Shown one piece after another: positions 35,407 to 43,749 of a stretch of DNA of 45,509 nucleotides (its first letter is position 1; each line of letters opens with the position of its first letter). Source of the stretch: Mariniphaga sp. (GTDB taxonomy: Bacteria > Bacteroidota > Bacteroidia > Bacteroidales > Prolixibacteraceae); assembly GCA_024636975.1 (NCBI GenBank), contig JAGXGA010000006.1, positions 1-45,509 on the forward strand, in the 5' to 3' direction. Under the pieces are notes generated by a model. That model was not told the origin of the DNA and ran no database searches. It saw nothing but the letters and a program-made list of their open reading frames with translations. The position numbers were made by a program, and so were the translations under genes.

Positions 35407-36153
35407 TTACCTTTTTTTATTCCTCACAAAGATTAATTTAAACTTCCCTTTATAGTTGTCACGCTGATCGATTTCAAATTTGCCAGTTGAATTGATAAGC
35501 GGGGTAAGTTTTTCAAATCCATAGTTTCGTGAGTCGAAGTTAGGTTGTTTTTTTTGCAACAGACTGCCTACATCACCAAGGAAAGCCCAGCCATCGTCAT
35601 CAGCCAGATCGGAAATTGTGGAAGCAATCAGTTTTACTACTTTGGGCGTAATTTTATCTACCTGACTTTTCTTTTCCGGCTTATCAGGTGTAGCATTGCT
35701 TTCTGTTTCTTTTACCCGGTTTTGAAGGATTTCCACGTAAATGAACTTGTCGCATGCCACAATAAACGGGTCAGGTGTTTTCTTTTCACCAATACCGTAA
35801 ACTTTCATTCCTGCCTCGCGTAACCGTGTTGCCAGCCGGGTGAAATCGCTGTCGCTTGAAACAAGGCAAAAACCATTTACCTTTTCACTGTAAAGTATAT
35901 CCATGGCATCAATAATCATGGCCGAATCGGTGGCATTCTTACCTGTTGTATAGCCATACTGCTGTATAGGTGTAATGGCATTTTCGAGCAACAAGTTTTT
36001 CCATTTGGTAAGCGTTGGCTTTGTCCAGTCGCCATAAATGCGTTTGATGGTGGGATTACCATACTTGGCTATCTCTTCCATCATTTCCTTTACATTTGCC
36101 GAAGGGATGTTATCTCCGTCGATAAGAACTGCCAGTTTTATGTCGTTTTCCAT
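35407..36153 (-). CDS. NYN-domain, LOTUS/OST-HTH protein
   Basis: A 248-residue cytoplasmic protein. Residues about 6-145 are a NYN (PIN-like) nuclease domain: AVLIDGDNIPSANV, the NATDSAMIIDAMD block and VSSDSDFTRLATRLREAGM supply the four acidic metal-site residues. Residues about 165-245 form an OST-HTH/LOTUS module (VVKLIASTISDLADDDGWAFLGDVGSLLQ, GFEKLTPLINSTGKFEI), an RNA-binding winged helix. Together this is the LabA/MARF1-like arrangement, probably an RNase. Not toxin-sized and without an antitoxin partner, so a housekeeping RNA role is likelier. A TACTTTTG element at 36184-36191 could be its -7 box. Confidence 0.88.
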   Translation of the reverse strand: MENDIKLAVLIDGDNIPSANVKEMMEEIAKYGNPTIKRIYGDWTKPTLTKWKNLLLENAITPIQQYGYTTGKNATDSAMIIDAMDILYSEKVNGFCLVSSDSDFTRLATRLREAGMKVYGIGEKKTPDPFIVACDKFIYVEILQNRVKETESNATPDKPEKKSQVDKITPKVVKLIASTISDLADDDGWAFLGDVGSLLQKKQPNFDSRNYGFEKLTPLINSTGKFEIDQRDNYKGKFKLIFVRNKKR

Positions 36154-36183
36154 AGTTTATTTCATTGAACCATTTTCTTTATT

Positions 36184-36191
36184 CAAAAGTA
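36184..36191 (-). promoter_or_regulatory. Possible -7 element for the NYN gene
   Basis: Read on the minus strand this is TACTTTTG, an exact TAnnTTTG match about 30 bp before the NYN start codon. No TTTG is present at the expected distance upstream, so the call is tentative. Confidence 0.35.
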
Positions 36192-36220
36192 GTAATTCAA
36201 TGACGATTGAAAGAGAAAAT

Positions 36221-36254
36221 ACTATTTAATGTTGAGGTGATATGATTAAATAGT
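36221..36254. repeat. AT-rich hairpin between bat operon and NYN gene
   Basis: ACTATTTAAT (36221-36230) and ATTAAATAGT (36245-36254) are perfect 10-bp complements with a 14-nt loop. It lies just after the BatE stop on the minus strand and is followed by a pyrimidine-rich stretch, so it may act as a weak terminator of the bat operon or as an mRNA end stabiliser. Confidence 0.45.
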
Positions 36255-36266
36255 ACAATCTGATCA

Positions 36267-37040
36267 TTAAATTCTGACAATACATGAATCGGGAAGCCAG
36301 CCAACATTTCCATCGGGGAGCTTGATTTCTTTCCAGGTGTTGACACTATCGGAAACTTCAACTTTAACTCCTTCATACAACAGGAACAAATCGGTGCTGG
36401 TTTCGGCAGGAGCACTTTTTACAGTTATGCGGGGACAAAAAACAATGGCATGCTTCCTTTGGTTGATTTTTTCTTTCTGACGGGCAGCAAATGAAAACGT
36501 AAAACCTGAAACAACAATAGCTAAAATTCCAAACCAGAAAGAAATCTTTTTTATAAAGGAGCTACGGCTGAATATAAACAATCCAAGTAGTCCAAGGAAA
36601 AAGATAAAAGCGCCGATACTGATTCCTGCCCATGCATCAGCAGGATACAGATTTATAATCCTGTTGCGCCAGCGTAAAAAAAAGGGTTGGGGCAAAGCCT
36701 CTATTTCAGTAACTACATGTTGGTTGGCCAGCTCAAGGTTGAAATTAATATCCGGGTCCTGGGGCGCTAAAAGCTTTGCCCGTTCATAATTTAGTATTGC
36801 ATTGTTAATGTCGCCAGTTTTATAATAGGCATTCCCAAGGTTATAGTATAGCCTGGTCGATTCCTGTCCTGACTCCCGGATTTGTTCATAGGCGGAAAGT
36901 GCTTTTTGATATTCTTCGGTGGTGTAAAAGGCATTGGCCCGCTCCCAAAGCACCTGAATAGAATCCTGCGCAGAAATATGCAGGAATGAAACGAACCCTA
37001 TCAGGAACAAACCATATTTTTTTAAATGCATTGCCATCAT
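36267..37040 (-). CDS. batE: BatE-like TPR/SH3 protein
   Basis: A 257-residue protein with a signal sequence (ending near HISAQ), two or three tetratricopeptide repeats at about residues 28-105 (LWERANAFYTTEEYQKALSAY, YYNLGNAYYKTGDINNAILNY), two membrane segments at about 133-150 and 160-178, and a C-terminal SH3-like domain (VKSAPAETSTDLFLLYEGVKVEV to GWLPDSCIVRI). This is the standard BatE architecture and the last gene of the operon. The family is linked to aerotolerance in Bacteroides, probably through envelope protein quality control; the molecular role is unsettled. A 102-bp gap with a hexamer repeat separates it from batD. Confidence 0.9.
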   Translation of the reverse strand: MMAMHLKKYGLFLIGFVSFLHISAQDSIQVLWERANAFYTTEEYQKALSAYEQIRESGQESTRLYYNLGNAYYKTGDINNAILNYERAKLLAPQDPDINFNLELANQHVVTEIEALPQPFFLRWRNRIINLYPADAWAGISIGAFIFFLGLLGLFIFSRSSFIKKISFWFGILAIVVSGFTFSFAARQKEKINQRKHAIVFCPRITVKSAPAETSTDLFLLYEGVKVEVSDSVNTWKEIKLPDGNVGWLPDSCIVRI

Positions 37041-37105
37041 CTCTCGCTAATTAATTTAATCTAATTCCTCAACCAAAAGTCTGGTATTCTAATTCTTATT
37101 TCTTT

Positions 37106-37129
37106 CTTCGCCTTCGCCTTCGCCTTCGT
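37106..37129. repeat. Hexanucleotide tandem repeat downstream of batD
   Basis: Four units of CTTCGC (the last CTTCGT) lie in the batD-batE gap. On the minus strand they would encode alternating Glu-Gly if translation continued in frame past the batD stop; the next in-frame stop is about 50 bp on. A simple repeat that can change length by replication slippage. Confidence 0.8.
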
Positions 37130-37142
37130 TTTCACCTGTACC

Positions 37143-38969
37143 TTATTTTTTTATCTGCTTCTCAATTCTGCTCATAGTGGAAGCTGCTTTTTTGTATAGC
37201 TCACTGCGTGCTTCAGATCCTCCTGCAGGCGCATAACGTGCAAATTCGCAACGCTCTATTATTTCCACAAAATCGTTAATCAAATCTTCATTCACATTTC
37301 TTTCCCTCAAGTTTGCAACCGCATTTTCACGGTTTAGCGTTGCAACTGGGATACTTAATTTATCGCTCAGGTAACCCCAGAATGCTTTCAGGATTGCATC
37401 ATGAAAAGCTTCATTCTGGTTGTTACGCATATATCCTGCAGCCGCTTTTAACCGTTTTGATGCCAGGCGGTTGGCCTTCTTGTTACGCATCAGCGCAGCA
37501 TTGGCATTTTCCTTTGCTTTTTTACGGTATACAACTATCAATATCAGGAAAAGTAATGTGCTTCCTCCGTATATGGAATAGAAGACCGGAGTGCCATAAA
37601 ATGTGGTTCCTGTTATGCGTAGCATAGAGTTACCCTGCCTAATATATCGGATATCCTGGCCAATTAACTGCAGGTCCTCTCTTTGCCGCGAACTTATTAC
37701 AGTAGCTGCCTGATCACCCTCACCCTTCTCAACACTTAAAGTATATTCGGGAGTCGACCTGGTAACATAGGATGCTGTTGCCGGATTGAAATAGGTGAAT
37801 TGAATGGAAGGTATTGTATAGACTCCTTCGAACCGGGGCTGGAAGAGGTATTCGATTGTTTTTGTACCTGTAACTCCATTGTCGGTGGTGCGGATATTCT
37901 CAGTAGCCCGCGGATCGTAAACTTCAAAGTCGGTTGGTAATTCCAGAACGGGATTTCCTATTAACCTCAGATTACCGGTGCCACTTATTGTCATTTTCAA
38001 TGTAACGGCATCATTTGTTGTTACATTTTCGGAACTTAAATTTGAATTAACAGTGAAATTGCCAACACCGCCATAATAATGTTCCGGCTGAGGGGGCAGA
38101 TCTTTTACATTTACAGATATGGGTGAACTTGTAATCCTGGTTTTCATGGTTTGTATCCCACTGAAAAAATCATCGAAGAAACTTCGTGGCCTGACTCGCT
38201 GCTGTACCAGCAGAGACATGTTAAAAGGGTTAATAGTTATTTTGCCATTCTGCTGGGGAATAAGAACCGTTTTTTTTAGAACGCCCACCTGGTAAATACG
38301 ATCGTTGTATACTTCGCGTGTAAAATTTATCTGCTTTGGAATCTCAATGTCCTGTGTGTAAAATCCTTCATAAGTAGGCAGATTAACTTCATCGAAACCT
38401 GAAATGGGAATATCCGGATCGGCATAAAGTTTCACAGTTGCAACCAACTGTTCTCCTCTGAAAACATTTTGTTTGCTCAGATCTACCCGTAAAAATAAAT
38501 TATCGCCTCCAAGTTCTGTTGGAGTTGCACTTTCAGTGGTTTCTCCATTCTGTGGTTGCTGTTGTTGCTGCTGACGGGCCTGCTCCTTAACAACCTGCAG
38601 TTTCAATGAATTTGATTCAATTACCTTTCCATCCACTTCAATGGAAGCAGGCCGTATTTCAAACGAACCTTCATTTTTTGCTCTGAGTATATAAGTGAAT
38701 GAATAAGTTACTTCTGTTGTTGTTCTCCCGTTTATTGAACTGATACTTGTTGATTGTCCGGTGCTGGGGCCCATTAAAATATCAAAATTATTGCTTAACC
38801 CGGGAGGCAATTGCAGGTTGCTCCCCCTGTCGTTCAGGGTAAAGGTAAGCCTGAATTGCTGTCCCATTTCAACAGCATTGGGTGCCGACATTACAAACTT
38901 CGTTTGCTCGGCTTTTGCTCCCGCAACTGCGAAAACCAACAAACAATATACAATCAGTTTTTTTATCAT
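37143..38969 (-). CDS. batD: BatD-like membrane protein
   Basis: A 608-residue BatD (oxygen tolerance) protein. Signal peptide ending near AGAKA, then several Ig-like beta domains (residues about 22-450: RLTFTLNDRGSNLQLPPGLSNNF, GSFEIRPASIEVDGK, FRGEQLVATVKLYADPDIPISGF), one membrane segment near 466-485 (FYSIYGGSTLLFLILIVVY) and a cytoplasmic C-terminal region (MRNNQNEAFHDAILKAFWGYLSDKLSIP). A short Gln run at about 134-139 and Q-rich linker are noted. It is thought to scaffold the BatA-BatB VWA pair. Order and spacing in the operon are typical. The region after its stop stays open in frame for another 17 codons. Confidence 0.92.
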   Translation of the reverse strand: MIKKLIVYCLLVFAVAGAKAEQTKFVMSAPNAVEMGQQFRLTFTLNDRGSNLQLPPGLSNNFDILMGPSTGQSTSISSINGRTTTEVTYSFTYILRAKNEGSFEIRPASIEVDGKVIESNSLKLQVVKEQARQQQQQQPQNGETTESATPTELGGDNLFLRVDLSKQNVFRGEQLVATVKLYADPDIPISGFDEVNLPTYEGFYTQDIEIPKQINFTREVYNDRIYQVGVLKKTVLIPQQNGKITINPFNMSLLVQQRVRPRSFFDDFFSGIQTMKTRITSSPISVNVKDLPPQPEHYYGGVGNFTVNSNLSSENVTTNDAVTLKMTISGTGNLRLIGNPVLELPTDFEVYDPRATENIRTTDNGVTGTKTIEYLFQPRFEGVYTIPSIQFTYFNPATASYVTRSTPEYTLSVEKGEGDQAATVISSRQREDLQLIGQDIRYIRQGNSMLRITGTTFYGTPVFYSIYGGSTLLFLILIVVYRKKAKENANAALMRNKKANRLASKRLKAAAGYMRNNQNEAFHDAILKAFWGYLSDKLSIPVATLNRENAVANLRERNVNEDLINDFVEIIERCEFARYAPAGGSEARSELYKKAASTMSRIEKQIKK

Positions 38970-39002
38970 TGTTCCTGTCTAACCTTTTTCATTTTATTTT
39001 GC

Positions 39003-39731
39003 CTACCATTCCTTCTCGGTTCTCACCGGTCTGGCACTTTTTGCTTTTTCCGCATTTACCTTTTCCTGTATCTCCCGTTCATCATTTTGCAGTGCCTGTA
39101 AAAGTTGCTCAGCATCCTGCTTTGAAATTTTTGTCTGTTGTGGCTGTTGTTGTTGCTGTTGCTGCTGATCTTGTTGTTGCTGTTGCTGCTGATCCTGCTG
39201 CTGGTCCTGATTTTGCTCCTGGTCCTGATCCTGTTGCTGATCCTGATTTTGTTGATCCTGTTGCTGTTGTTCCTGTTGTTGTTTTAACATTTGGGCATAA
39301 GCCAGATTGTATTTTGTATCTAAATCATTGGGATTCCTGCGCAAAGCTTTTTTATATGATTCAATGCTTTCATCAATCTGTTGCTGCATAAGCTGGCTGT
39401 TTCCAAGGTTATGCAAAGCACGGGCCTGTTCCTCAGGGGATTCCAGTTTTTGTGACAGCTCTTCAAATTTTCGCCCTGCCTCTTCAAATTGCATTTGTTT
39501 GTAGAGCGCATCAGCCAGGTTAAAATCCCACTGTTCATGGCCTGGTCTTTTTTCCAGAGCCTTACGGTATTCGGCTTCTGCTTTGCCGAACATTGAAGTG
39601 TCAAGTCGTGTAGTATCTTTAATTGCCTCCATAAACAGCTGGTTCCCGCTTCGGACAAACTTTCGTTCATTCTGTCCCGAAGCTGCAACTGCAACTGTTA
39701 ATGTAAAAAGCAATAGAAATAGTTGTTTCAT
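39003..39731 (-). CDS. batC: BatC-like TPR protein with Q-rich tract
   Basis: A 242-residue periplasmic protein. Signal peptide ends near AAASGQ. Tetratricopeptide repeats run from about residue 25 to 148 (AEAEYRKALEKRPGHEQWDFNLADALYKQ, ALHNLGNSQLMQQQIDESIESYKKALRRNP). Residues 151-199 are almost entirely Gln and Asp/Asn, then a short helical tail ends in VRTEKEW. BatC normally has a charged low-complexity segment, but the Gln content here is extreme. It starts 9 bp after the batB stop. The tract is encoded by CAG/CAA/GAT codons and produces spurious plus-strand reading frames. Confidence 0.9.
   Translation of the reverse strand: MKQLFLLLFTLTVAVAASGQNERKFVRSGNQLFMEAIKDTTRLDTSMFGKAEAEYRKALEKRPGHEQWDFNLADALYKQMQFEEAGRKFEELSQKLESPEEQARALHNLGNSQLMQQQIDESIESYKKALRRNPNDLDTKYNLAYAQMLKQQQEQQQQDQQNQDQQQDQDQEQNQDQQQDQQQQQQQDQQQQQQQQPQQTKISKQDAEQLLQALQNDEREIQEKVNAEKAKSARPVRTEKEW
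39135..39281. repeat. CAG/CAA-type low-complexity tract in batC
   Basis: About 147 bp of near-repetitive trinucleotides coding for the Gln/Asp-rich segment of BatC. Codons for Gln alternate between CAG and CAA, so it is not a pure microsatellite, but length variation by slippage is plausible. Confidence 0.85.
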
Positions 39732-39740
39732 AATTTCAAA

Positions 39741-40778
39741 TTATTTTGCTGAAAACAATTTTACCTTCATCAGATGCCTGTTCTTCCTCTCAAGAATAAC
39801 AAACTCTAACAATAACAATAAAATACCTATACCGAAAAAGTACTGGAACTGATCATCATACTCCGAATAAACCAATGTATCTATCTCTTCTTTTTCAAGC
39901 TTATTTATTTCATCGAAAAGAACATTTAAACCGACCTGTGCATTGTTTGCCCGCACATAAATCCCATTTCCAGCTGCTGAGATCTGTTCGAGCATTGTTT
40001 CATCCAAACGGGTGATTATAACCTCGCCCTCTTTATCACGCAGGTATTCGATCTGACTGCCGCGCTGTACCGGGATGGGTGAACCCTGGGGCAAGCCCAT
40101 ACCGATTGTATGAACAATGATGCCATTCTCAACCGCTCCTTTGGCTGCAGCAACCGGATCGTCTTCATGGTTCTCCCCGTCGGTAATAACAATGATGGCT
40201 TTATTTGCAATTTCCCCGGGTGTAAATGATCGCATGGCAAGATTTATTGCTGCCCCGATAGCTGTTCCCTGCCGGGGAACAATATTGGTATTTATGGCTT
40301 CCAGGAAAAGTTTGGCTGAATTGTAATCGGTTGTTATTGGAAGCTGTATGTAGGCTTCTCCTGCAAATACAATAAGCCCGATTTTATCTTCACTTAGCCT
40401 GTCTATTAATCTTGAGATAGCACGTTTAGCCCTCTCAAGACGATTTGGCTGAATATCTTCTGCCATCATGCTGTTTGAAACATCCAATGCAATAATAATT
40501 TCCACCCCTTCACGCTGTACTTTTTTTAGCTTGCTGCCAAATTGTGGGCGGGCTGCGCCAACAATAAAGAATGCGAGTGCAAGCATGAGCAGAATGAATT
40601 TAAATGCCGGCCGGTTTTTAGAAGCTTGTGGCATAAGTTCCTGAAGGATTTTCTGATTTCCAAACCGACGCAATGCCCGTTTCCTTGCAAAACGTGCCCA
40701 TATGAAAAATAGAGCCAACAGAGGGATTATTGCCAATCCCCATAAATATTCTATATGTGCAAACCTGAACATTTCCAT
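39741..40778 (-). CDS. batB: BatB-like VWA membrane protein
   Basis: A 345-residue inner-membrane protein with two N-terminal hydrophobic segments (about 10-28 and 58-77), a von Willebrand factor A domain (about 88-290) and a C-terminal membrane helix (about 313-332). The metal-ion-dependent adhesion site is visible: D-x-S-x-S in ALDVSNSMMAED, the Thr of QGTAIGAA and the Asp of VITDGENHEDD. This matches BatB, partner of BatA. Ten to twelve bases separate it from its neighbours, so the operon is tightly packed. The pair is believed to act with the MoxR ATPase as a membrane chaperone complex. Confidence 0.93.
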   Translation of the reverse strand: MEMFRFAHIEYLWGLAIIPLLALFFIWARFARKRALRRFGNQKILQELMPQASKNRPAFKFILLMLALAFFIVGAARPQFGSKLKKVQREGVEIIIALDVSNSMMAEDIQPNRLERAKRAISRLIDRLSEDKIGLIVFAGEAYIQLPITTDYNSAKLFLEAINTNIVPRQGTAIGAAINLAMRSFTPGEIANKAIIVITDGENHEDDPVAAAKGAVENGIIVHTIGMGLPQGSPIPVQRGSQIEYLRDKEGEVIITRLDETMLEQISAAGNGIYVRANNAQVGLNVLFDEINKLEKEEIDTLVYSEYDDQFQYFFGIGILLLLLEFVILERKNRHLMKVKLFSAK

Positions 40779-40789
40779 TTTCTTGATTT

Positions 40790-41785
40790 TTAGGGAACCG
40801 TCCTGAAAACAGTGGTTCGCAATAAAAAACCCATCACCAGTAACAAAATTCCTGCCAGTGCAAAAGGTAGAAATTCTTCCGAACGACGACTGAATTCACG
40901 TACATCGATTTTCGACTTTTCCAGTTCATCGATCTCCTCGTAAATTTCCTGTAATTTGGTGTTGCTTGTTGCCCTGAAATACCTTCCGCCTGTTATGTTT
41001 GATATTTCCTGCAGCATCTCTTCGTCAATTTTCACCTCAACATCACGCAGTTGTGTGCCGTAAGGAGTTTGTACCGGATAAGGAGCTGTTCCTACCGTAC
41101 CCACTCCAATAGTATATACCCTTATTCCAAATGTACGGGCGATCTCAGCAGCAGTAAGCGGGGCAATTTCGCCTGAATTGTTTTCTCCATCGGTTAATAA
41201 GATTACCACACGACTTATAGCATCGCTGTCTTTAAGTCGTGCAACCGATGTTGCCAGTCCATTCCCAATTGCCGTACCATCCTCAATCATGCCGGTTTCA
41301 ATGTCTTTAAACAGATTGAGCAGCACTGCCCTGTCGGTTGTTAAAGGTACCTGGGTAAATGCTTCACCGGCAAATACCACCAACCCCAGCCTGTCGTATT
41401 GCCTTCCTGAGATGAATTCCATGGCTACATTTTTGGCCGCTTCAAGCCTGTTGGGCGAAAAATCCATTGCCAGCATACTGGTTGAAATGTCCAAAGAAAT
41501 AACTATATCAATTCCTTCTGTGGTAACATTTTCCCAGTTGCTTGAAGATTGCGGACGGGCAAGCACAGCTGTAAATGCAGCGAAAGCCAGCACCTGAAGC
41601 AGAAAAACAAGGTGCCGCAGGTAATACCTTATGGTTTTTGGCGCCTTCAGTACCGGAGCCGCAGACGAAACACGGATGCTTGCTGCATTTTTATACTGGC
41701 TGAAAAAATACCAGGCTGCCATTGGCAGTATCAACAGCAGTAAATAAAAAAACTCCGGGTTTCTAAATGTCAGTCCTTCAAACAT
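40790..41785 (-). CDS. batA: BatA-like VWA membrane protein
   Basis: A 331-residue inner-membrane protein with the same layout as BatB: hydrophobic segments at about 12-28 and 55-75, a VWA domain (about 88-285) and a C-terminal membrane helix (about 305-325). The MIDAS residues are intact in SLDISTSMLAMD, EDGTAIGNG and LLTDGENNSGE. VFAGEAFTQVPLTTDRAVLL is shared with BatB, which shows the two arose by duplication. It follows the DUF4381-like protein by 6 bp. Role: with BatB, part of the MoxR-Bat envelope complex. Confidence 0.93.
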   Translation of the reverse strand: MFEGLTFRNPEFFYLLLLILPMAAWYFFSQYKNAASIRVSSAAPVLKAPKTIRYYLRHLVFLLQVLAFAAFTAVLARPQSSSNWENVTTEGIDIVISLDISTSMLAMDFSPNRLEAAKNVAMEFISGRQYDRLGLVVFAGEAFTQVPLTTDRAVLLNLFKDIETGMIEDGTAIGNGLATSVARLKDSDAISRVVILLTDGENNSGEIAPLTAAEIARTFGIRVYTIGVGTVGTAPYPVQTPYGTQLRDVEVKIDEEMLQEISNITGGRYFRATSNTKLQEIYEEIDELEKSKIDVREFSRRSEEFLPFALAGILLLVMGFLLRTTVFRTVP

Positions 41786-41791
41786 TCTTTT

Positions 41792-42787
41792 CTATTTTAT
41801 TTCAACGTCTTCACCTTCATCATCCTTTTTGTTTCCAGGAGTATCAGCTTTCTTCTCTTCAATTTTTGTAGCGTTTACAAAAAAGTATGCGTTTACTAAA
41901 GTCATATTATCATCATCGGGCATTGGCGTATACTTTGCAAATTTCACCAGGTCGGCCAGTTTTAAAAGCTGTCTGAGGTTATTAAAAGTTTTATCTTTTA
42001 ATAAATCTCGCCGGATTTTAAAACTTTCAATGGTTTCATCTGACGTTTGCTCCATAGCAGGAATATTAAACCGGTCTTCAATGTATTTTCGCAACGCCTC
42101 AGTAACATCACTGTAATACTGTTTTGTTTTTCCCTGCTGCCATATCTTTTCATTTTTAATTCGGTCGAGTTCGCGCAATGCTACAACATGGGCAGGTTCT
42201 TTTGGTTTTTTAGGCATTACAAATATCGGTTGGTTGTTTTTCTTTCTTTTAATAGCATATAAAATGAAAAACAAAATTGCACCAATCAGAATTATCCCAA
42301 GAATATAGGGAACAACTTCCTTTAATGTCACCGGTGCATCGTAAGGCAATTTAATATCGGTAGGGCCGCGGGTTGTGTCAATAGGAATCGTATGTACGTT
42401 CAATGTCACCCCATTGGTTGGAATGGAATCAAGCCTGCCATCAAGGTCGATCTTAAACCAAAAAGGAGGTATGCGGTACGAACCACTGTCGAAAGAAGTT
42501 ATCAGATACGAGCGGATTTGTTTTTGAAATTCTTCATTATCCATTTCAAATGTATCCGTTTCAAACCGGCTTATGACTTCAACATTTCCGGCAATGGTAT
42601 CAGGTACATGCGGAAATTCAACCTGTATATTTTTCGGATGGTCAATTTCAAGGAACAGTCTTACCTGATCGCCGAGCAATATGTTTGTGGAATCGATGCT
42701 GGCAGTGGCTTTGATTCGCTGCGCATAAGATGTTACAGTACCAGTGACCAGAACAAATATAAAGAGTATCGTTAATTTCAGCTTCAT
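41792..42787 (-). CDS. BatD-like/DUF4381-type membrane protein of the bat operon
   Basis: A 331-residue protein found between DUF58 and BatA genes in many Bacteroidota. Signal peptide ends near TSYAQ; residues about 25-150 form a BatD-like beta domain (ASIDSTNILLGDQVRLFLEIDHP, SGSYRIPPFWFKID); a membrane helix at about 160-182 leads into a cytoplasmic helical domain (HVVALRELDRIKNEKIW, TEALRKYIEDRFNIPAMEQTSDE) and an acidic tail. The cytoplasmic part resembles that of BatD and DUF4381 proteins. No enzymatic motif. Probably an extra scaffold subunit of the MoxR-Bat complex. It starts 5 bp after the DUF58 stop. Confidence 0.8.
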   Translation of the reverse strand: MKLKLTILFIFVLVTGTVTSYAQRIKATASIDSTNILLGDQVRLFLEIDHPKNIQVEFPHVPDTIAGNVEVISRFETDTFEMDNEEFQKQIRSYLITSFDSGSYRIPPFWFKIDLDGRLDSIPTNGVTLNVHTIPIDTTRGPTDIKLPYDAPVTLKEVVPYILGIILIGAILFFILYAIKRKKNNQPIFVMPKKPKEPAHVVALRELDRIKNEKIWQQGKTKQYYSDVTEALRKYIEDRFNIPAMEQTSDETIESFKIRRDLLKDKTFNNLRQLLKLADLVKFAKYTPMPDDDNMTLVNAYFFVNATKIEEKKADTPGNKKDDEGEDVEIK

Positions 42788-42792
42788 TCGTA

Positions 42793-43674
42793 TTATTGTT
42801 TAACAGCCCTCTTTTTGAAAAGGGTCATTAAAGATTTCACATAGTCCTCCTGAGTATTAATAGAGGCATAATCGATGTTGCTCTTTTTAAAAAGCGTATC
42901 CAGGCGGGTGATATGACGGTTCCAGTAATCGGAGTACATTTGTCTCACTTTCCGGGAACTGCTGTCTACCCAAATATTCTTTCCTGTTTCTGCATCCCTG
43001 AGCATAACCATTCCAATGGGGGGCAATTCCCTCTCGCGGTTGTCATAAATTTTTAAAGCCACCACATCGTGCTTGTTGTTGGCTACTGAAAGCGCCATCT
43101 CAAGACGGGGGCTATCATCCATGAAGTCGGAAATTATAAATGCAGTGCATTTCTTTTTAATTGCGTTGGTAAGGTAACGCACTGCTTCGGTGATGTCGGT
43201 ACCAGTATGCTGAGGGTGAAAATCTATCAATTCCCTGATGATTCTAAGTATATGGCTTTTGCCCTTTTTAGGAGGTATGAATTTTTCGATGGTATCGGAA
43301 AAGAAAATCACCCCGATTTTATCGTTGTTTTGAATGGCTGAAAACGAAAGGATGGCAGAGATTTCAGTAATTACATTCTTCTTCATCTTTTCAAAAGTAC
43401 CAAAATCCCGGGAGCCACTTACATCAATCAAAAGCATTACGGTTAATTCCCTTTCTTCCTCGAATATTTTAACATATGGGTGGTTGTACCTGGCTGTAAC
43501 ATTCCAGTCGATGCTACGAATATCGTCACCATACTGGTATTCACGCACCTCTGAAAAGGCCATGCCTCTTCCTTTAAACGCACTGTGATACTCGCCGGCA
43601 AATATATTCCGCGACAATCCCCGTGTCTTAATCTCAATCTTTCGTACTCTTTTTAATAGTTCACTCGTCTCCAT
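42793..43674 (-). CDS. DUF58 (VWA-like) protein
   Basis: A 293-residue cytoplasmic DUF58 protein. FAGEYHSAFKGRGMAFSEVREYQYGDDIRSIDWNVTAR is the family signature (about residues 26-65), followed by a VWA-like domain with D-x-S-x-S in LLIDVSGSRDFGT and the acidic ISDFMDDSP. DUF58 proteins nearly always accompany a MoxR ATPase and are thought to be its adaptor. Intact and of typical length. It begins 75 bp after the MoxR stop and is separated by 5 bp from the next gene. Confidence 0.93.
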   Translation of the reverse strand: METSELLKRVRKIEIKTRGLSRNIFAGEYHSAFKGRGMAFSEVREYQYGDDIRSIDWNVTARYNHPYVKIFEEERELTVMLLIDVSGSRDFGTFEKMKKNVITEISAILSFSAIQNNDKIGVIFFSDTIEKFIPPKKGKSHILRIIRELIDFHPQHTGTDITEAVRYLTNAIKKKCTAFIISDFMDDSPRLEMALSVANNKHDVVALKIYDNRERELPPIGMVMLRDAETGKNIWVDSSSRKVRQMYSDYWNRHITRLDTLFKKSNIDYASINTQEDYVKSLMTLFKKRAVKQ

Positions 43675-43749
43675 GAGAGCGATTTCTGTTTAATATTTAC
43701 AAGTTGAAGCACTTAATTGCATGTTGATCATTTGATTTCTTAGCTCTTG

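Noticed and set aside
38882-39391. Plus-strand 169-codon frame with Val/Ala/Asp repeats.
   Set aside because: It is the antisense shadow of the Gln-rich tract and N-terminus of BatC and the 5' end of batD.
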